Of a DNA stretch of 36,465 bases, positions 8,459-15,561 are shown piece by piece. Where the stretch lies: the NCBI RefSeq assembly GCF_900766215.1, contig NZ_CAAFUQ010000025.1, positions 1 to 36,465 of the forward strand, read 5' to 3'. The notes below the pieces were generated by a model that ran no database searches, was not told the DNA's origin, and saw only the letters and a list, made by a program, of their open reading frames with translations. How positions within the stretch are numbered: the first letter of the stretch is position 1; every line of letters begins with the position of its first letter. This DNA is from an uncultured Finegoldia sp. Lineage in GTDB: Bacteria > Bacillota > Clostridia > Tissierellales > Peptoniphilaceae. Both the position numbers and the translations under genes were made by a program.

Positions 8459-10533
8459 TAATTTTCCTCCTTAATTACATCAAATAATTTTGAAAATTTA
8501 CCTTTTTCACTTGTTTTGATAAAAATCGGGATTTGTTGAATGTCTGCTTCGACTACCACTGTTTTTCCACCATCAAAGTTTTCTCTTGTCCATAGGTTTG
8601 TCCAACTTTCACCTTTTGGTAAATAAACTTCTCGACTAGTCTCTTTATAATTTTCAATAGGCGCAACAAGAATCGCATCTCCAAATAAATAGGTATCTTC
8701 AATATTCCAAGCATTCTGATCATGTGGATATTCATAAAATAATGTTCTCATAAGTGGATCACCAAACTCATGGGCCTGTCTCATCAACTTACTAATATAA
8801 GGCTTCAATTCTTCTCGTATTTTTATATATTTCGTTAGTATTTGTTCGACTTCTTTACCATAAGACCAAATTTCATTTGGAGCTCCGGTAACCATTGATC
8901 CTCCTCCATGATCAGATAATGGTTTGCTGTGTGGTAAGCGATCACCATGCATTCGTAAAATAGGCGAAAATGTTGCATATTGGAACCAGCGGACTAGTAA
9001 TTCTCTAAACTCAGGATCTTTAGGATCTCCTCCATGAAATCCTCCAATATCTGTTGTCCACCAAGGTAACCCAGCCAACCCAACGTTTAATCCAGTATTT
9101 ACTTGATTACGAAAAGCTTCAAAGCTAGAATCAATATCTCCTGACCATAACAAAGCTCCATAGCGTTGTGCCCCTGCCCATCCACCTCTTACAAGTGTAA
9201 CAACTGATTGATTATTTCCTAAACCTTCAGAAATCATTGATAAATAATCGATTGGATACAAATTCCCAATTTGTAAATCGGTTCCTTTTTTATATCGATA
9301 ATTATCGAAATCATATACAGAATACCCAGGCTCAGCTACATCTAGCCAAAAATATTTAACTCCTTTGTTAACATAATTCTTTTTAATGAGGTTCCAAACA
9401 TATTCTCGTGCTTTCTCATTAGTCATATCAACAAAAATTGTATTTCCTTGAATTTGCATTGTTAATCTAACGCCACGATTTACTTTCACTAAGTAACCAT
9501 TTTCTAGATATTCATTAAAATTCATTGCATCAGTTTGTACAGTAGGCCATATGGAAATAATTGGCTCTACATTATATTCATCTCTTAATGTTCTTAAAAA
9601 TTGTTCAGGTTGAGGCCAATATTCTTCATCAAATCGATATTCACCTTGTTTAGGCCAATGGAAATAGTCAATAGCTATAGTTGAAAGTTTTATTCCCAAA
9701 GCATAGTATTTTTTTACAACATCCATTACTTCATTTGGAGATCGATAGCGTAGTTTACTTTGCCATAATCCCAATAAGTTTTCAGGCATTTTAGGAACTT
9801 TACCAGTTAAATCACTATAATTTCGAAGTATCTCTTTTGGGGTATCACCTGCAATTACTACATAGTCAATATAATTAGTAGAAGCCATTTTCCATCGAGT
9901 CATGTTTTTAGCAAATGATACCTCTCCTATACCTGGATTATTCCATAAAAATCCATATCCTAAACTCGATACATAGAATGGTATAGATACTTGTGAGTTT
10001 CTTTGAGCTAATTCTAGAACTGTATTCTTCAAATCAAGATAAGATTGTTGATATTGTCCCATTCCAAAAATCTTCTCACTTGATTCAGATTCAAATCTAG
10101 TTGTAACCTGAAAACCACCTTGTAAATTAGAGTGGTATTCTCTAGACTTCAACTTCAGCGTTGAATTAAAATCTTTAGTTATTTCAATTGTACCTGCATC
10201 TTCACTTCCGTCATCATGTTTGACAGCTCTCAATCTGATAAACTCTTTTAATAGCACTTCATTTTTTTCATTATAAAAAGTCAATCGGTCCCGATGGTCT
10301 AACACAACTCTAATTTTCCCGTTTATTAATTCTGTCTTATTTTCGTCTTGATTTATTATGACTGTACCTAAAGCATCAGGCTCACCAATTAAAGAATTAA
10401 GTCTATTTTCAAAGTTCATATCTACAAACGATCTGACTCTAACGGCATTTTCACCCCAAGCTTCTACAATCAATAATTCATCATCAAAAGTTCTCGAAAA
10501 AGATTTTGGTGTAACTTCAATCACATCTTCCAA
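8458..10533 (-). CDS. xylS: GH31 alpha-xylosidase
   Basis: A glycoside hydrolase of family 31, 691 residues, predicted to release alpha-linked xylose from the non-reducing end of xyloglucan-type oligosaccharides such as isoprimeverose. FWLDVAEPG gives the nucleophile Asp398; LLWSGDID gives the acid/base Asp466; RMHGDRLPH is the substrate-side motif. There is no signal peptide, so it works in the cytoplasm. The first codon in frame is TTG at 10533, after an upstream in-frame TAA; no ATG is available and AAGTGGG is a poor ribosome site, so a start at the nearby GTG (10524) is possible. As first gene of the operon it sits directly behind the xyl promoter. Specificity (xyloside rather than glucoside) rests mainly on the xylA/xylB context. 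Confidence 0.9.
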   Translation of the reverse strand: MEDVIEVTPKSFSRTFDDELLIVEAWGENAVRVRSFVDMNFENRLNSLIGEPDALGTVIINQDENKTELINGKIRVVLDHRDRLTFYNEKNEVLLKEFIRLRAVKHDDGSEDAGTIEITKDFNSTLKLKSREYHSNLQGGFQVTTRFESESSEKIFGMGQYQQSYLDLKNTVLELAQRNSQVSIPFYVSSLGYGFLWNNPGIGEVSFAKNMTRWKMASTNYIDYVVIAGDTPKEILRNYSDLTGKVPKMPENLLGLWQSKLRYRSPNEVMDVVKKYYALGIKLSTIAIDYFHWPKQGEYRFDEEYWPQPEQFLRTLRDEYNVEPIISIWPTVQTDAMNFNEYLENGYLVKVNRGVRLTMQIQGNTIFVDMTNEKAREYVWNLIKKNYVNKGVKYFWLDVAEPGYSVYDFDNYRYKKGTDLQIGNLYPIDYLSMISEGLGNNQSVVTLVRGGWAGAQRYGALLWSGDIDSSFEAFRNQVNTGLNVGLAGLPWWTTDIGGFHGGDPKDPEFRELLVRWFQYATFSPILRMHGDRLPHSKPLSDHGGGSMVTGAPNEIWSYGKEVEQILTKYIKIREELKPYISKLMRQAHEFGDPLMRTLFYEYPHDQNAWNIEDTYLFGDAILVAPIENYKETSREVYLPKGESWTNLWTRENFDGGKTVVVEADIQQIPIFIKTSEKGKFSKLFDVIKEEN

Positions 10534-10595
10534 CCCACTTTCAATTTCTTCTTAATTAGTTTGTATATGATAACAATACTAGTAATCGCAACAAT

Positions 10596-10609
10596 ACAAA
10601 CGCTTTCAT
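10596..10609 (-). promoter_or_regulatory. cre site (CcpA) in the xyl operon leader
   Basis: On the minus strand ATGAAAGCGTTTGT fits the catabolite-responsive element WTGAAARCGYTT at nearly every position. It lies roughly 30-45 bases downstream of the predicted transcription start, a position suited to roadblock repression by CcpA-HPr(Ser-P) when preferred sugars are present. Confidence 0.75.
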
Positions 10610-10644
10610 ACGCACGCCTTTTGCTCTCTCTGTGTCAACAAAAG

Positions 10645-10682
10645 GTTATAGATTAATTTGTTTTCACGATAAACTAATTAAC
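10645..10682 (-). promoter_or_regulatory. xyl operon promoter with overlapping XylR operator
   Basis: On the minus strand TTTATC (10668-10673), a 17-base spacer and TATAAC (10645-10650) form a plausible sigma-A promoter. Its -35 and spacer are covered by an imperfect inverted repeat at 10653-10682 with half-sites TTAATTTGTTT and AAACTAATTAA, the pattern expected for a XylR operator. A TTGACA at 10633-10638 lies further downstream but lacks a matching -10. Confidence 0.6.
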
Positions 10683-10723
10683 TAAAAAAATAAACATAAG
10701 ATAATAAGCATCAATGACTTGAA

Positions 10724-10754
10724 ATTTATTCGTTAGCACGTTAAACTAATTAAT
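10724..10754. promoter_or_regulatory. Second XylR-like operator
   Basis: It contains AAACTAATTAA (10744-10754), identical to the right half of the operator at 10653-10682, and a weaker left half TTTATTCGTT. It sits midway between the divergent promoters and could act cooperatively with the other sites. Confidence 0.5.
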
Positions 10755-10790
10755 AAATAGACTATAAAACAGGCTCAGTAAAATGTCAAC

Positions 10791-10804
10791 TGTAAACGCT
10801 ATAT
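10791..10804 (+). promoter_or_regulatory. Second cre-like site, upstream of xylR
   Basis: TGTAAACGCTATAT matches the 14-base cre consensus (TGWAANCGNTNWCA) except at the last two positions. It lies upstream of the xylR promoter and may be weaker than the site at 10596-10609. Confidence 0.45.
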
Positions 10805-10820
10805 TTTTTTTGATAAATTA

Positions 10821-10851
10821 ATTTGCTTTTAGCAAATAGGAATCTTAAACT
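10821..10851 (+). promoter_or_regulatory. xylR promoter with overlapping palindrome
   Basis: A perfect inverted repeat ATTTGCT-TTT-AGCAAAT (10821-10837) covers the -35 element TTGCTT (10823-10828); a 17-base spacer leads to TAAACT (10846-10851). The overlap suggests autoregulation of xylR, although the palindrome differs from the two XylR-like sites nearer the operon. Confidence 0.6.
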
Positions 10852-10890
10852 TTAATTACAACTAATTTATTCTAATTTAAGGAGAGAAAA

Positions 10891-12057
10891 ATGATTTCCA
10901 GCAAATACACTATTAGAGAACAAAATGAAGCTCAAATACTTAATCAAATTATAAAACATAGAGAAATATCTAGAGCCGAATTAAGTAAGATCACCTCTTT
11001 AAATAAAGCATCTGTTTCTTCAATTACAAACAAACTAATAAACGATGGATTCATCATTGAAAAAAGGATCGGAGAAGCTACAAATCGAGGAAGAAAACCT
11101 ATCATGCTGACCTTTAACGGTAGTTCTTCAGCCTTAGTAATTGCAATTGATCTAGGCTATAACTATATAGATGGCGCATTAGCTTCTTTAGATGGAAAAG
11201 AAATCCATAGGGTTCAACTTATTGATACCTATGTTAACAAAAAAAATGTCCAAGATTTAATTCATAAAGTATTCAATCAGCTTACTTCAGATTGTCCTCA
11301 TACCCATTATGGCATAGTAGGTATGACAATAGCTCTTCAAGGTCAAGTTCTAAATAATAAAATTATCAGTACTTCCTACAATGATCTTGCTGAAATAAAC
11401 CTAGTTGAAATGTTAAACCAAGAATACAACTTCCCAGTATTCTTACAAAATGAAGCTAATTTATCAGCGTTGGGTGAATATACTTTTTCATCAGATATAG
11501 AAAACTTAGCATCCATTAGTCTTCATAGTGGCATTGGTGTCGGACTTGTGAAAAATGGTAAACTAGATGTTGGTAATAAAGGTTATGCTGGACAATTAGG
11601 ACATACTATTTTGTTTCCCAATGGAAGAAAATGTACTTGTGGAAATCATGGTTGCTTAGAAAAATATTGCTCTACACAAGTGATTTATCACGAAATTTCG
11701 AAAGAGAAAAATCTCAATAAAATAAATTCAGATGTAGTTTCTATTCTATATAATAACAAAGAATCAAAAGTTGTTAAAATGATTGAACAATATGCCTACT
11801 ATTTATCTATTGGTGTTAATAATGCTATCATGTTATATGCACCTGAATTAGTAATTTTCAATAGTCCATTAACAAAAAAAATTCCAGATATAATAAACAT
11901 AATCCAAAGAAATTTAAACAATCAATTTACAAAAGACGTATTAGTTATTAACAGCCCTATCGAATGGAATCCTGTAATTAGTGGAGCTATCTCACTTTCA
12001 ATACAGAAATTTTTAAATATTGAACAATTAAAACTCGGTAAATTAAATAAAATTTAG
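10891..12057 (+). CDS. xylR: ROK-family xylose repressor
   Basis: The 388-residue regulator has an N-terminal winged helix (about residues 10-70; EISRAELSKITSLNKASVSSITNKLI is the recognition region) and a C-terminal ROK sugar-kinase-like domain. LVIAIDLGYNYIDGALASLDG starts the ROK fold, and KCTCGNHGCLEKYCS is the ROK zinc-binding signature. Members bind xylose as inducer and repress the divergent xyl operon. AAGGAGAG lies upstream of the ATG. A good terminator follows. The gene is divergent from the alpha-xylosidase operon with shared operators, the usual layout for xyl loci in Firmicutes. Confidence 0.92.
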   Translation: MISSKYTIREQNEAQILNQIIKHREISRAELSKITSLNKASVSSITNKLINDGFIIEKRIGEATNRGRKPIMLTFNGSSSALVIAIDLGYNYIDGALASLDGKEIHRVQLIDTYVNKKNVQDLIHKVFNQLTSDCPHTHYGIVGMTIALQGQVLNNKIISTSYNDLAEINLVEMLNQEYNFPVFLQNEANLSALGEYTFSSDIENLASISLHSGIGVGLVKNGKLDVGNKGYAGQLGHTILFPNGRKCTCGNHGCLEKYCSTQVIYHEISKEKNLNKINSDVVSILYNNKESKVVKMIEQYAYYLSIGVNNAIMLYAPELVIFNSPLTKKIPDIINIIQRNLNNQFTKDVLVINSPIEWNPVISGAISLSIQKFLNIEQLKLGKLNKI

Positions 12058-12075
12058 TACAACAAGAGCTTGAAA

Positions 12076-12124
12076 AATCCAGATAACAATTAATAAGATT
12101 GATTGACATCTGGATTATTTTTTG
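12076..12124 (+). terminator. Terminator of xylR
   Basis: AATCCAGAT (12076-12084) pairs perfectly with ATCTGGATT (12108-12116) and is followed by ATTTTTTG. Confidence 0.8.
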
Positions 12125-12199
12125 TATAAAAATAAGAACACCTTTGCTAAAATAAAAGTGACCAAACAAATAGGGAACTGACCCAATAAACTGAGACAA

Positions 12200-12256
12200 A
12201 AAAAGCACCTCTTGTTGAATTCACGTTAAAATGAATTTAACTAGGAGGTGCTTTTT
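12200..12256 (+). promoter_or_regulatory. Hairpin hiding the orfA ribosome binding site
   Basis: AAAAAGCACCTC (12200-12211) pairs with GAGGTGCTTTTT (12245-12256), and the inner AATTCA/TGAATT extends it. AGGAGGTG of orfA lies in the 3' arm. Transcripts entering from outside would fold and block transposase translation, a known type of IS self-control. Confidence 0.6.
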
Positions 12257-12258
12257 CA

Positions 12259-12586
12259 ATGAGAAATTGAGTATCTTATCCTATTTACATCAAAGAAATG
12301 GCTATACAGATGAAAAAAGAGAATATTCCTGTAAAAACGATTATGGAAGAATTAGGAATTAAAAACAAAACACAAATTGACACATGGTGGCGTTGGGGTA
12401 TCGTAATGGCGAGAATCATCATCGTCTGATTCAACCCGTTGAAAAAAATATGCTTATGGAAAAGGTCCAGAAAATCTATCAAATGAACAGCAGCTTAAAA
12501 ATGAAAATAACTATTTAAAAATGCACATTGAGGTGCTTAAAAAGTTCAAAGAATTGGAAAGAACGTGGAGCCAGAAGTATTTGTAG
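12259..12586 (+). pseudogene. IS3-family orfA (helix-turn-helix protein), broken
   Basis: From ATG at 12259 the frame meets TGA at codon 4. The remaining pieces spread over different frames: PIYIKEMAIQMKKENIPVKTIM, EELGIKNKTQIDTWWRWG, and then YAYGKGPENLSNEQQL, KNENNYLKMHIEVLKKFKEL and ERTW. This is the HTH plus leucine-zipper region of an IS150-type OrfA with at least two frameshifts and one stop. It ends at TAG 12584-12586, overlapping orfB. Confidence 0.75.
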
Positions 12587-13300
12587 AATTAGTTAAAAGA
12601 ATGAAAGGAAAATTACCCATTACTGCATTGTGTCAACTTTTCGGCATTTCGCGAGCTACTTATTATCGTTGGACTCATCGAAAAGACTTGGGAAAGTTAA
12701 CGCCTCTTGAAGAAGCTGTTCGTCGACTTTGCTTCCAGCATAAGTTTCGATATGGCTATCGAAAGATTACTGCGTTGATTAATCAGGAATACAAAGTAAA
12801 TAAAAACACCGTACAAAAGATTATGCGGAAATATCATTAGAATTGTCGCGTGAAAATGAAGAAACGCAGTAAAGTGGGACAACCTTACACGGTTGTCGAG
12901 AACAAGCTAAATAAGTAATTTTCTTCAGACGCTCCTTTAAAGAAATTGGTAACAGATATTACTTATCTGCCTTTTGGTAAAAAGCAATTGTATTTGTCTT
13001 CAATTATGGATTTATACAATGGTGAATTTATCGCCTATACCATCGGTGATAAGCAAGATACGGATTTTGTTCTGGATACATTTGATCAATTGCCTCAAAC
13101 AACGGATTGTCTATTGCATAGTGATCAGGGCTCTGTTTATACTTCTTTTGACTACCAGAACCAAATAAAAAAAGGCATTACCATGAGTAGGTCCCGAAAA
13201 GGGACACCTTCAGATAATGCTTGCATCGAATCGTTTCATGCCTCACTAAAGTCCTGAAACGTTCTATCTAGATGGGCTCACAAATGAACCTACATCCATT
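12565..13300 (+). pseudogene. IS3-family orfB transposase, broken and truncated
   Basis: The frame opens at GTG 12565 (EPEVFVELVKRMKGKLPITA) and contains the HTH_21 region RYGYRKITALINQEYKVN. It is cut by TAG near 12838 and TAA near 12916. It resumes in the same frame with the DDE integrase core: LVTDITYLPFGKKQLYLSSI (first Asp), DCLLHSDQGSVYTS (second Asp), and SRKGTPSDNACIESFHASLK (catalytic Glu). One extra base near 13253 shifts the frame, and homology ends at about 13297. It is inactive. Confidence 0.85.
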
Positions 13301-13450
13301 AAATCTTTACTTTTTGGCCAAAACACAACCTCCGAAAATAATGATTAAAACCACCTATCTAGTAGGCGGTATTGGAAGAAATAGTCTCTGAAGAACATTT
13401 CAACGTAACAGTCTATAAAAATTTTATCGTATTTACTTTTCTATTCAATC

Positions 13451-13479
13451 TTAACTTCTCTAAAAAATCTTGGTACAAT
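13451..13479 (+). promoter_or_regulatory. Promoter of the 29-residue peptide gene
   Basis: TTAACT (13451-13456), a 17-base spacer and TACAAT (13474-13479) make a near-consensus sigma-A promoter. It is 35 bases before the start codon at 13514. Confidence 0.65.
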
Positions 13480-13513
13480 CATTCATGACTTTCATTTAAA
13501 CTAGGAGGAAATC

Positions 13514-13603
13514 ATGAATATACTCTTCTTAAGTATCTGCCTTTTTTATATAGCCACTATCTTAACAGGAGTTTATCACTTGCGAAATAACAAAAAGAAA
13601 TAA
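13514..13603 (+). CDS. 29-residue hydrophobic membrane peptide
   Basis: The frame reads MNILFLSICLFYIATILTGV, then YHLRNNKKK. It has one membrane helix followed by a basic tail. AGGAGG lies six bases upstream and a clear promoter is present, so expression is likely. The size and plan resemble type I toxins (Fst/TxpA-like) but the sequence does not match a family I know. A long-loop inverted repeat follows (13635-13706). It might equally be an unrelated small membrane protein. It stands alone between decayed genes. Confidence 0.55.
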   Translation: MNILFLSICLFYIATILTGVYHLRNNKKK

Positions 13604-13634
13604 AGAGAACATTTATTTTCCACCCTAAAATAAA

Positions 13635-13706
13635 AAGGTAACAACCGCAAAAAAATCGAGGTTTAAATTCATGACACTATTATATTGAGGGTGCGATCGT
13701 TACCTT
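13635..13706. repeat. Inverted repeat downstream of the small peptide gene
   Basis: AAGGTAAC (13635-13642) pairs with GTTACCTT (13699-13706), and the similarity extends inward (ACCGC against GCGAT with mismatches). The loop is about 56 bases. It could end the peptide transcript or shape an RNA overlapping from the other strand. Confidence 0.45.
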
Positions 13707-13747
13707 AGTTCATTTTACCAATTTTTTTGCTAATTTTAAATCCCTCA

Positions 13748-13852
13748 TTATTTCTTCTTTTTCAATACAAACACAAGACGGATCAACAATAAGAAAATAG
13801 TTCCTATTAAGCCAAATAGAAACACTATTTATTCTCCAGTAGATGTGGTATT
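13748..13852 (-). pseudogene. Remnant of an LPxTG cell-wall anchor
   Basis: On the minus strand the frame reads NTTSTGE, a TAA stop, then IVFLFGLIGTIFLLLIRLVF and VLKKKK before TAA at 13748. This is the plan of a sortase sorting signal: TG(E) motif, hydrophobic span, basic tail. The leading LP is lost and the stop interrupts it. No upstream coding region of the surface protein is visible, so only the tail survives. Confidence 0.5.
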
Positions 13853-13868
13853 GTTCAAGTTCTATTTG

Positions 13869-14125
13869 AAACTGGACATGTTACTGATTAATATTGGTAT
13901 TGATACAGTATCATTAAGTAGTAAATGATTCGCTAAAAAATTTGTTGCTAATCAAAAAGTAAAAAGGGGGAGGTTCTTGGAACATTGGACAACCCAATGA
14001 TCAAAAATTCAGGCCTTTATGATACAATAATGGTTATTATAACAAACTCTAAAGGTTATTCAGAAGTAATTCCTATTACTAAAAATAAAATTGCTGAAGG
14101 TATATTCTTATTGTCAACTAAATAA
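13869..14125 (+). pseudogene. Remnant of a PTS EIIA(Glc) domain
   Basis: The plus strand reads LDMLLINIGIDTVSLSSK, a TGA stop, FAKKFVANQKVKRG, then after a one-base shift at the G-run near 13967 EVLGTLDNPMIKNSGLYDTI, MVIITNSKGYSEVI and a tail ending at TAA 14123-14125. LLINIGIDTV corresponds to the LIHIGIDTV active-site motif with its His changed to Asn. It is the C-terminal part of a beta-glucoside-type EIIBCA or free EIIA, and it is inactive. Confidence 0.8.
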
Positions 14126-14138
14126 ATTATTAAAATTT

Positions 14139-14172
14139 AATAGACTTTCTATACAAAGAGAGCCTATTTTTT
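14139..14172 (+). terminator. Terminator after the EIIA remnant
   Basis: AATAGACTTTCT (14139-14150) pairs, apart from two positions, with AGAGAGCCTATT (14157-14168), followed by more T. It is a relic of the lost PTS operon. Confidence 0.55.
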
Positions 14173-14325
14173 ATTATAGTCAATCATAGGTTAATGTTAA
14201 TTAAAAGACGTATTTAAAATGAAAATAAATAACTATTTCAAAATTCAAATTTCATTGATTAGTATTACTTAAATTATTTAAAAATCTTTTAATTTATAAA
14301 ATAAGTTGTAACAATTACTTATTTG

Positions 14326-15459
14326 TCAACAACTACATCTTACTTCACACCCAGAGCAACCATCTAAATAAAAAGATTGATTTTTATAGTATGACAATTT
14401 TTTTTCGTCAATAGTAATATGTTTTCGTCGGGCAATTTCATTAGCGATTACGGCAAAACGTTGGCGAAATTTATATATATAACAAAAAATGGTATTACCT
14501 TTACGTACATTTGGACCGGTTAAGAAAATATTTTTAGCTATTGTCGATTCATCAAAATCATTTAAAAGAACCTCTCCATTTTCCTTATACTTAAACAATG
14601 ATGCAGTAATAGATTTTGTGCCATTTTTAAAACCTGTACAAAGAATTGGTATATTTTCTACAGGTAATGATTTCCCATTTTCTGTAATCAATATATAACT
14701 AGTAGACTTTTTTTCAATTTTTTTAACTTTGGTAGTTGTGTATATTTTAATACTATCTAATTTTTTTTGGTTTACACGTAAATCAAAAAATCTCTGTCTT
14801 GTGCGTGGTGCTAACCTTTTGCTCGGGTCAGCATCTCTTATATTTAACCCCAAAGTATCTGTATAAATTGTAACTCGTTTACCTAATTTAGCTAATTCAA
14901 TAGCTGCATCAATCGCACTCTCATTTCCTCCGATAATCGTCTGCTTATCCCCTTTAATTTCAATCCAAGAATTAATCTCGCCATAATGTAAACTATTCTT
15001 ATAAGCACCTTTAATACTAGATTTATTTGGAAAAGAGAACTCTCCCATCGCAAAAATTACATATTCTGCATGAATAAATCCTTTTGTTGTTTCAAGCAAA
15101 TAACCAGTTTTTTCTTTTTTAATAGATTGAACTTTACAATTTGTCTTAATAGGTAACTTATATTCTTCTGAAACTAATTGTAGGTATTTAGCATAATCTT
15201 TTCCAGATAAACGTTCCTTACCTAAAGTATATGAAGGAGATGTATCAATTGCTATTGCATTTAAATCAGGCATCCCAAATCCATTACTTGTAAAAGAAGG
15301 AGTGATAAATCTTGTTTGCTCAGGCCATTTAATAAAACTATTACCTACCTGCTTTCTCTCTAAAATAGCAAAATTATTTATGCCAAAATCTTTTAAAGCA
15401 ACCCCCATACCTACGCCAGCAGCGCCTGCTCCAATAATTATAACTTCTTTATTTTCCAT
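14326..15459 (-). CDS. FAD/NAD(P)-dependent oxidoreductase with Cys-rich C-terminus
   Basis: A 377-residue two-dinucleotide-fold flavoprotein. VIIIGAGAAGVGMGVALKDF (residues 5-24) is the FAD-binding Rossmann motif. IIGGNESAIDAAIELAKLGKRVTIY near residue 175 is the NAD(P)-binding motif, and ILCTGFKNG near 270 is the conserved ATG-like motif of the CzcO/thioredoxin-reductase-like group. The final eleven residues, GCSGCEVRCSC, hold four cysteines (368, 371, 375, 377) not expected in that group, suggesting a redox or metal site. There is no CxxC in the NAD(P) domain, so it is not an ordinary thioredoxin reductase. It follows the Amt-like gene by 102 bases in the same direction and is probably co-expressed. 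The substrate is unknown. Confidence 0.75.
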   Translation of the reverse strand: MENKEVIIIGAGAAGVGMGVALKDFGINNFAILERKQVGNSFIKWPEQTRFITPSFTSNGFGMPDLNAIAIDTSPSYTLGKERLSGKDYAKYLQLVSEEYKLPIKTNCKVQSIKKEKTGYLLETTKGFIHAEYVIFAMGEFSFPNKSSIKGAYKNSLHYGEINSWIEIKGDKQTIIGGNESAIDAAIELAKLGKRVTIYTDTLGLNIRDADPSKRLAPRTRQRFFDLRVNQKKLDSIKIYTTTKVKKIEKKSTSYILITENGKSLPVENIPILCTGFKNGTKSITASLFKYKENGEVLLNDFDESTIAKNIFLTGPNVRKGNTIFCYIYKFRQRFAVIANEIARRKHITIDEKKLSYYKNQSFYLDGCSGCEVRCSC

Positions 15460-15561
15460 TATTTACCTCCACTAAAATTTAAAGTCTTCAAATTTCTTCC
15501 TGAGTGTTATTATTGACTATTATTTTGATATTCATACACACTAGGAATAATTTTAATTTTT

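Larger units (their letters stand above)
12171..13300 (+). mobile_element. Decayed IS3-family (IS150-like) insertion sequence
   Basis: The element carries two overlapping broken frames, orfA (12259-12586) and orfB (12565 to about 13300), in the usual IS3 order. The left end is probably near 12171-12190 (ACTGACCCAATAAACTGAGAC). Transposase similarity stops at about 13297 after the residues that would read ETFYLDGLTNEPTSI, so the right end and its inverted repeat are missing. A hairpin near the left end (12200-12256) has the orfA ribosome binding site in its 3' arm. Several stops and frameshifts show that it is dead. Confidence 0.8.

Noticed and set aside
10633..10638. TTGACA as the -35 of the xyl operon promoter
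   Set aside because: No -10 element lies 16-18 bases downstream; the TTTATC/TATAAC pair overlapped by the operator fits better.
13350..13372. Hairpin ACCACCTA/TAGGCGGT as the right end of the IS3 element
   Set aside because: It lies beyond the last transposase homology and does not match the left-end sequence, so I treat the right end as missing.
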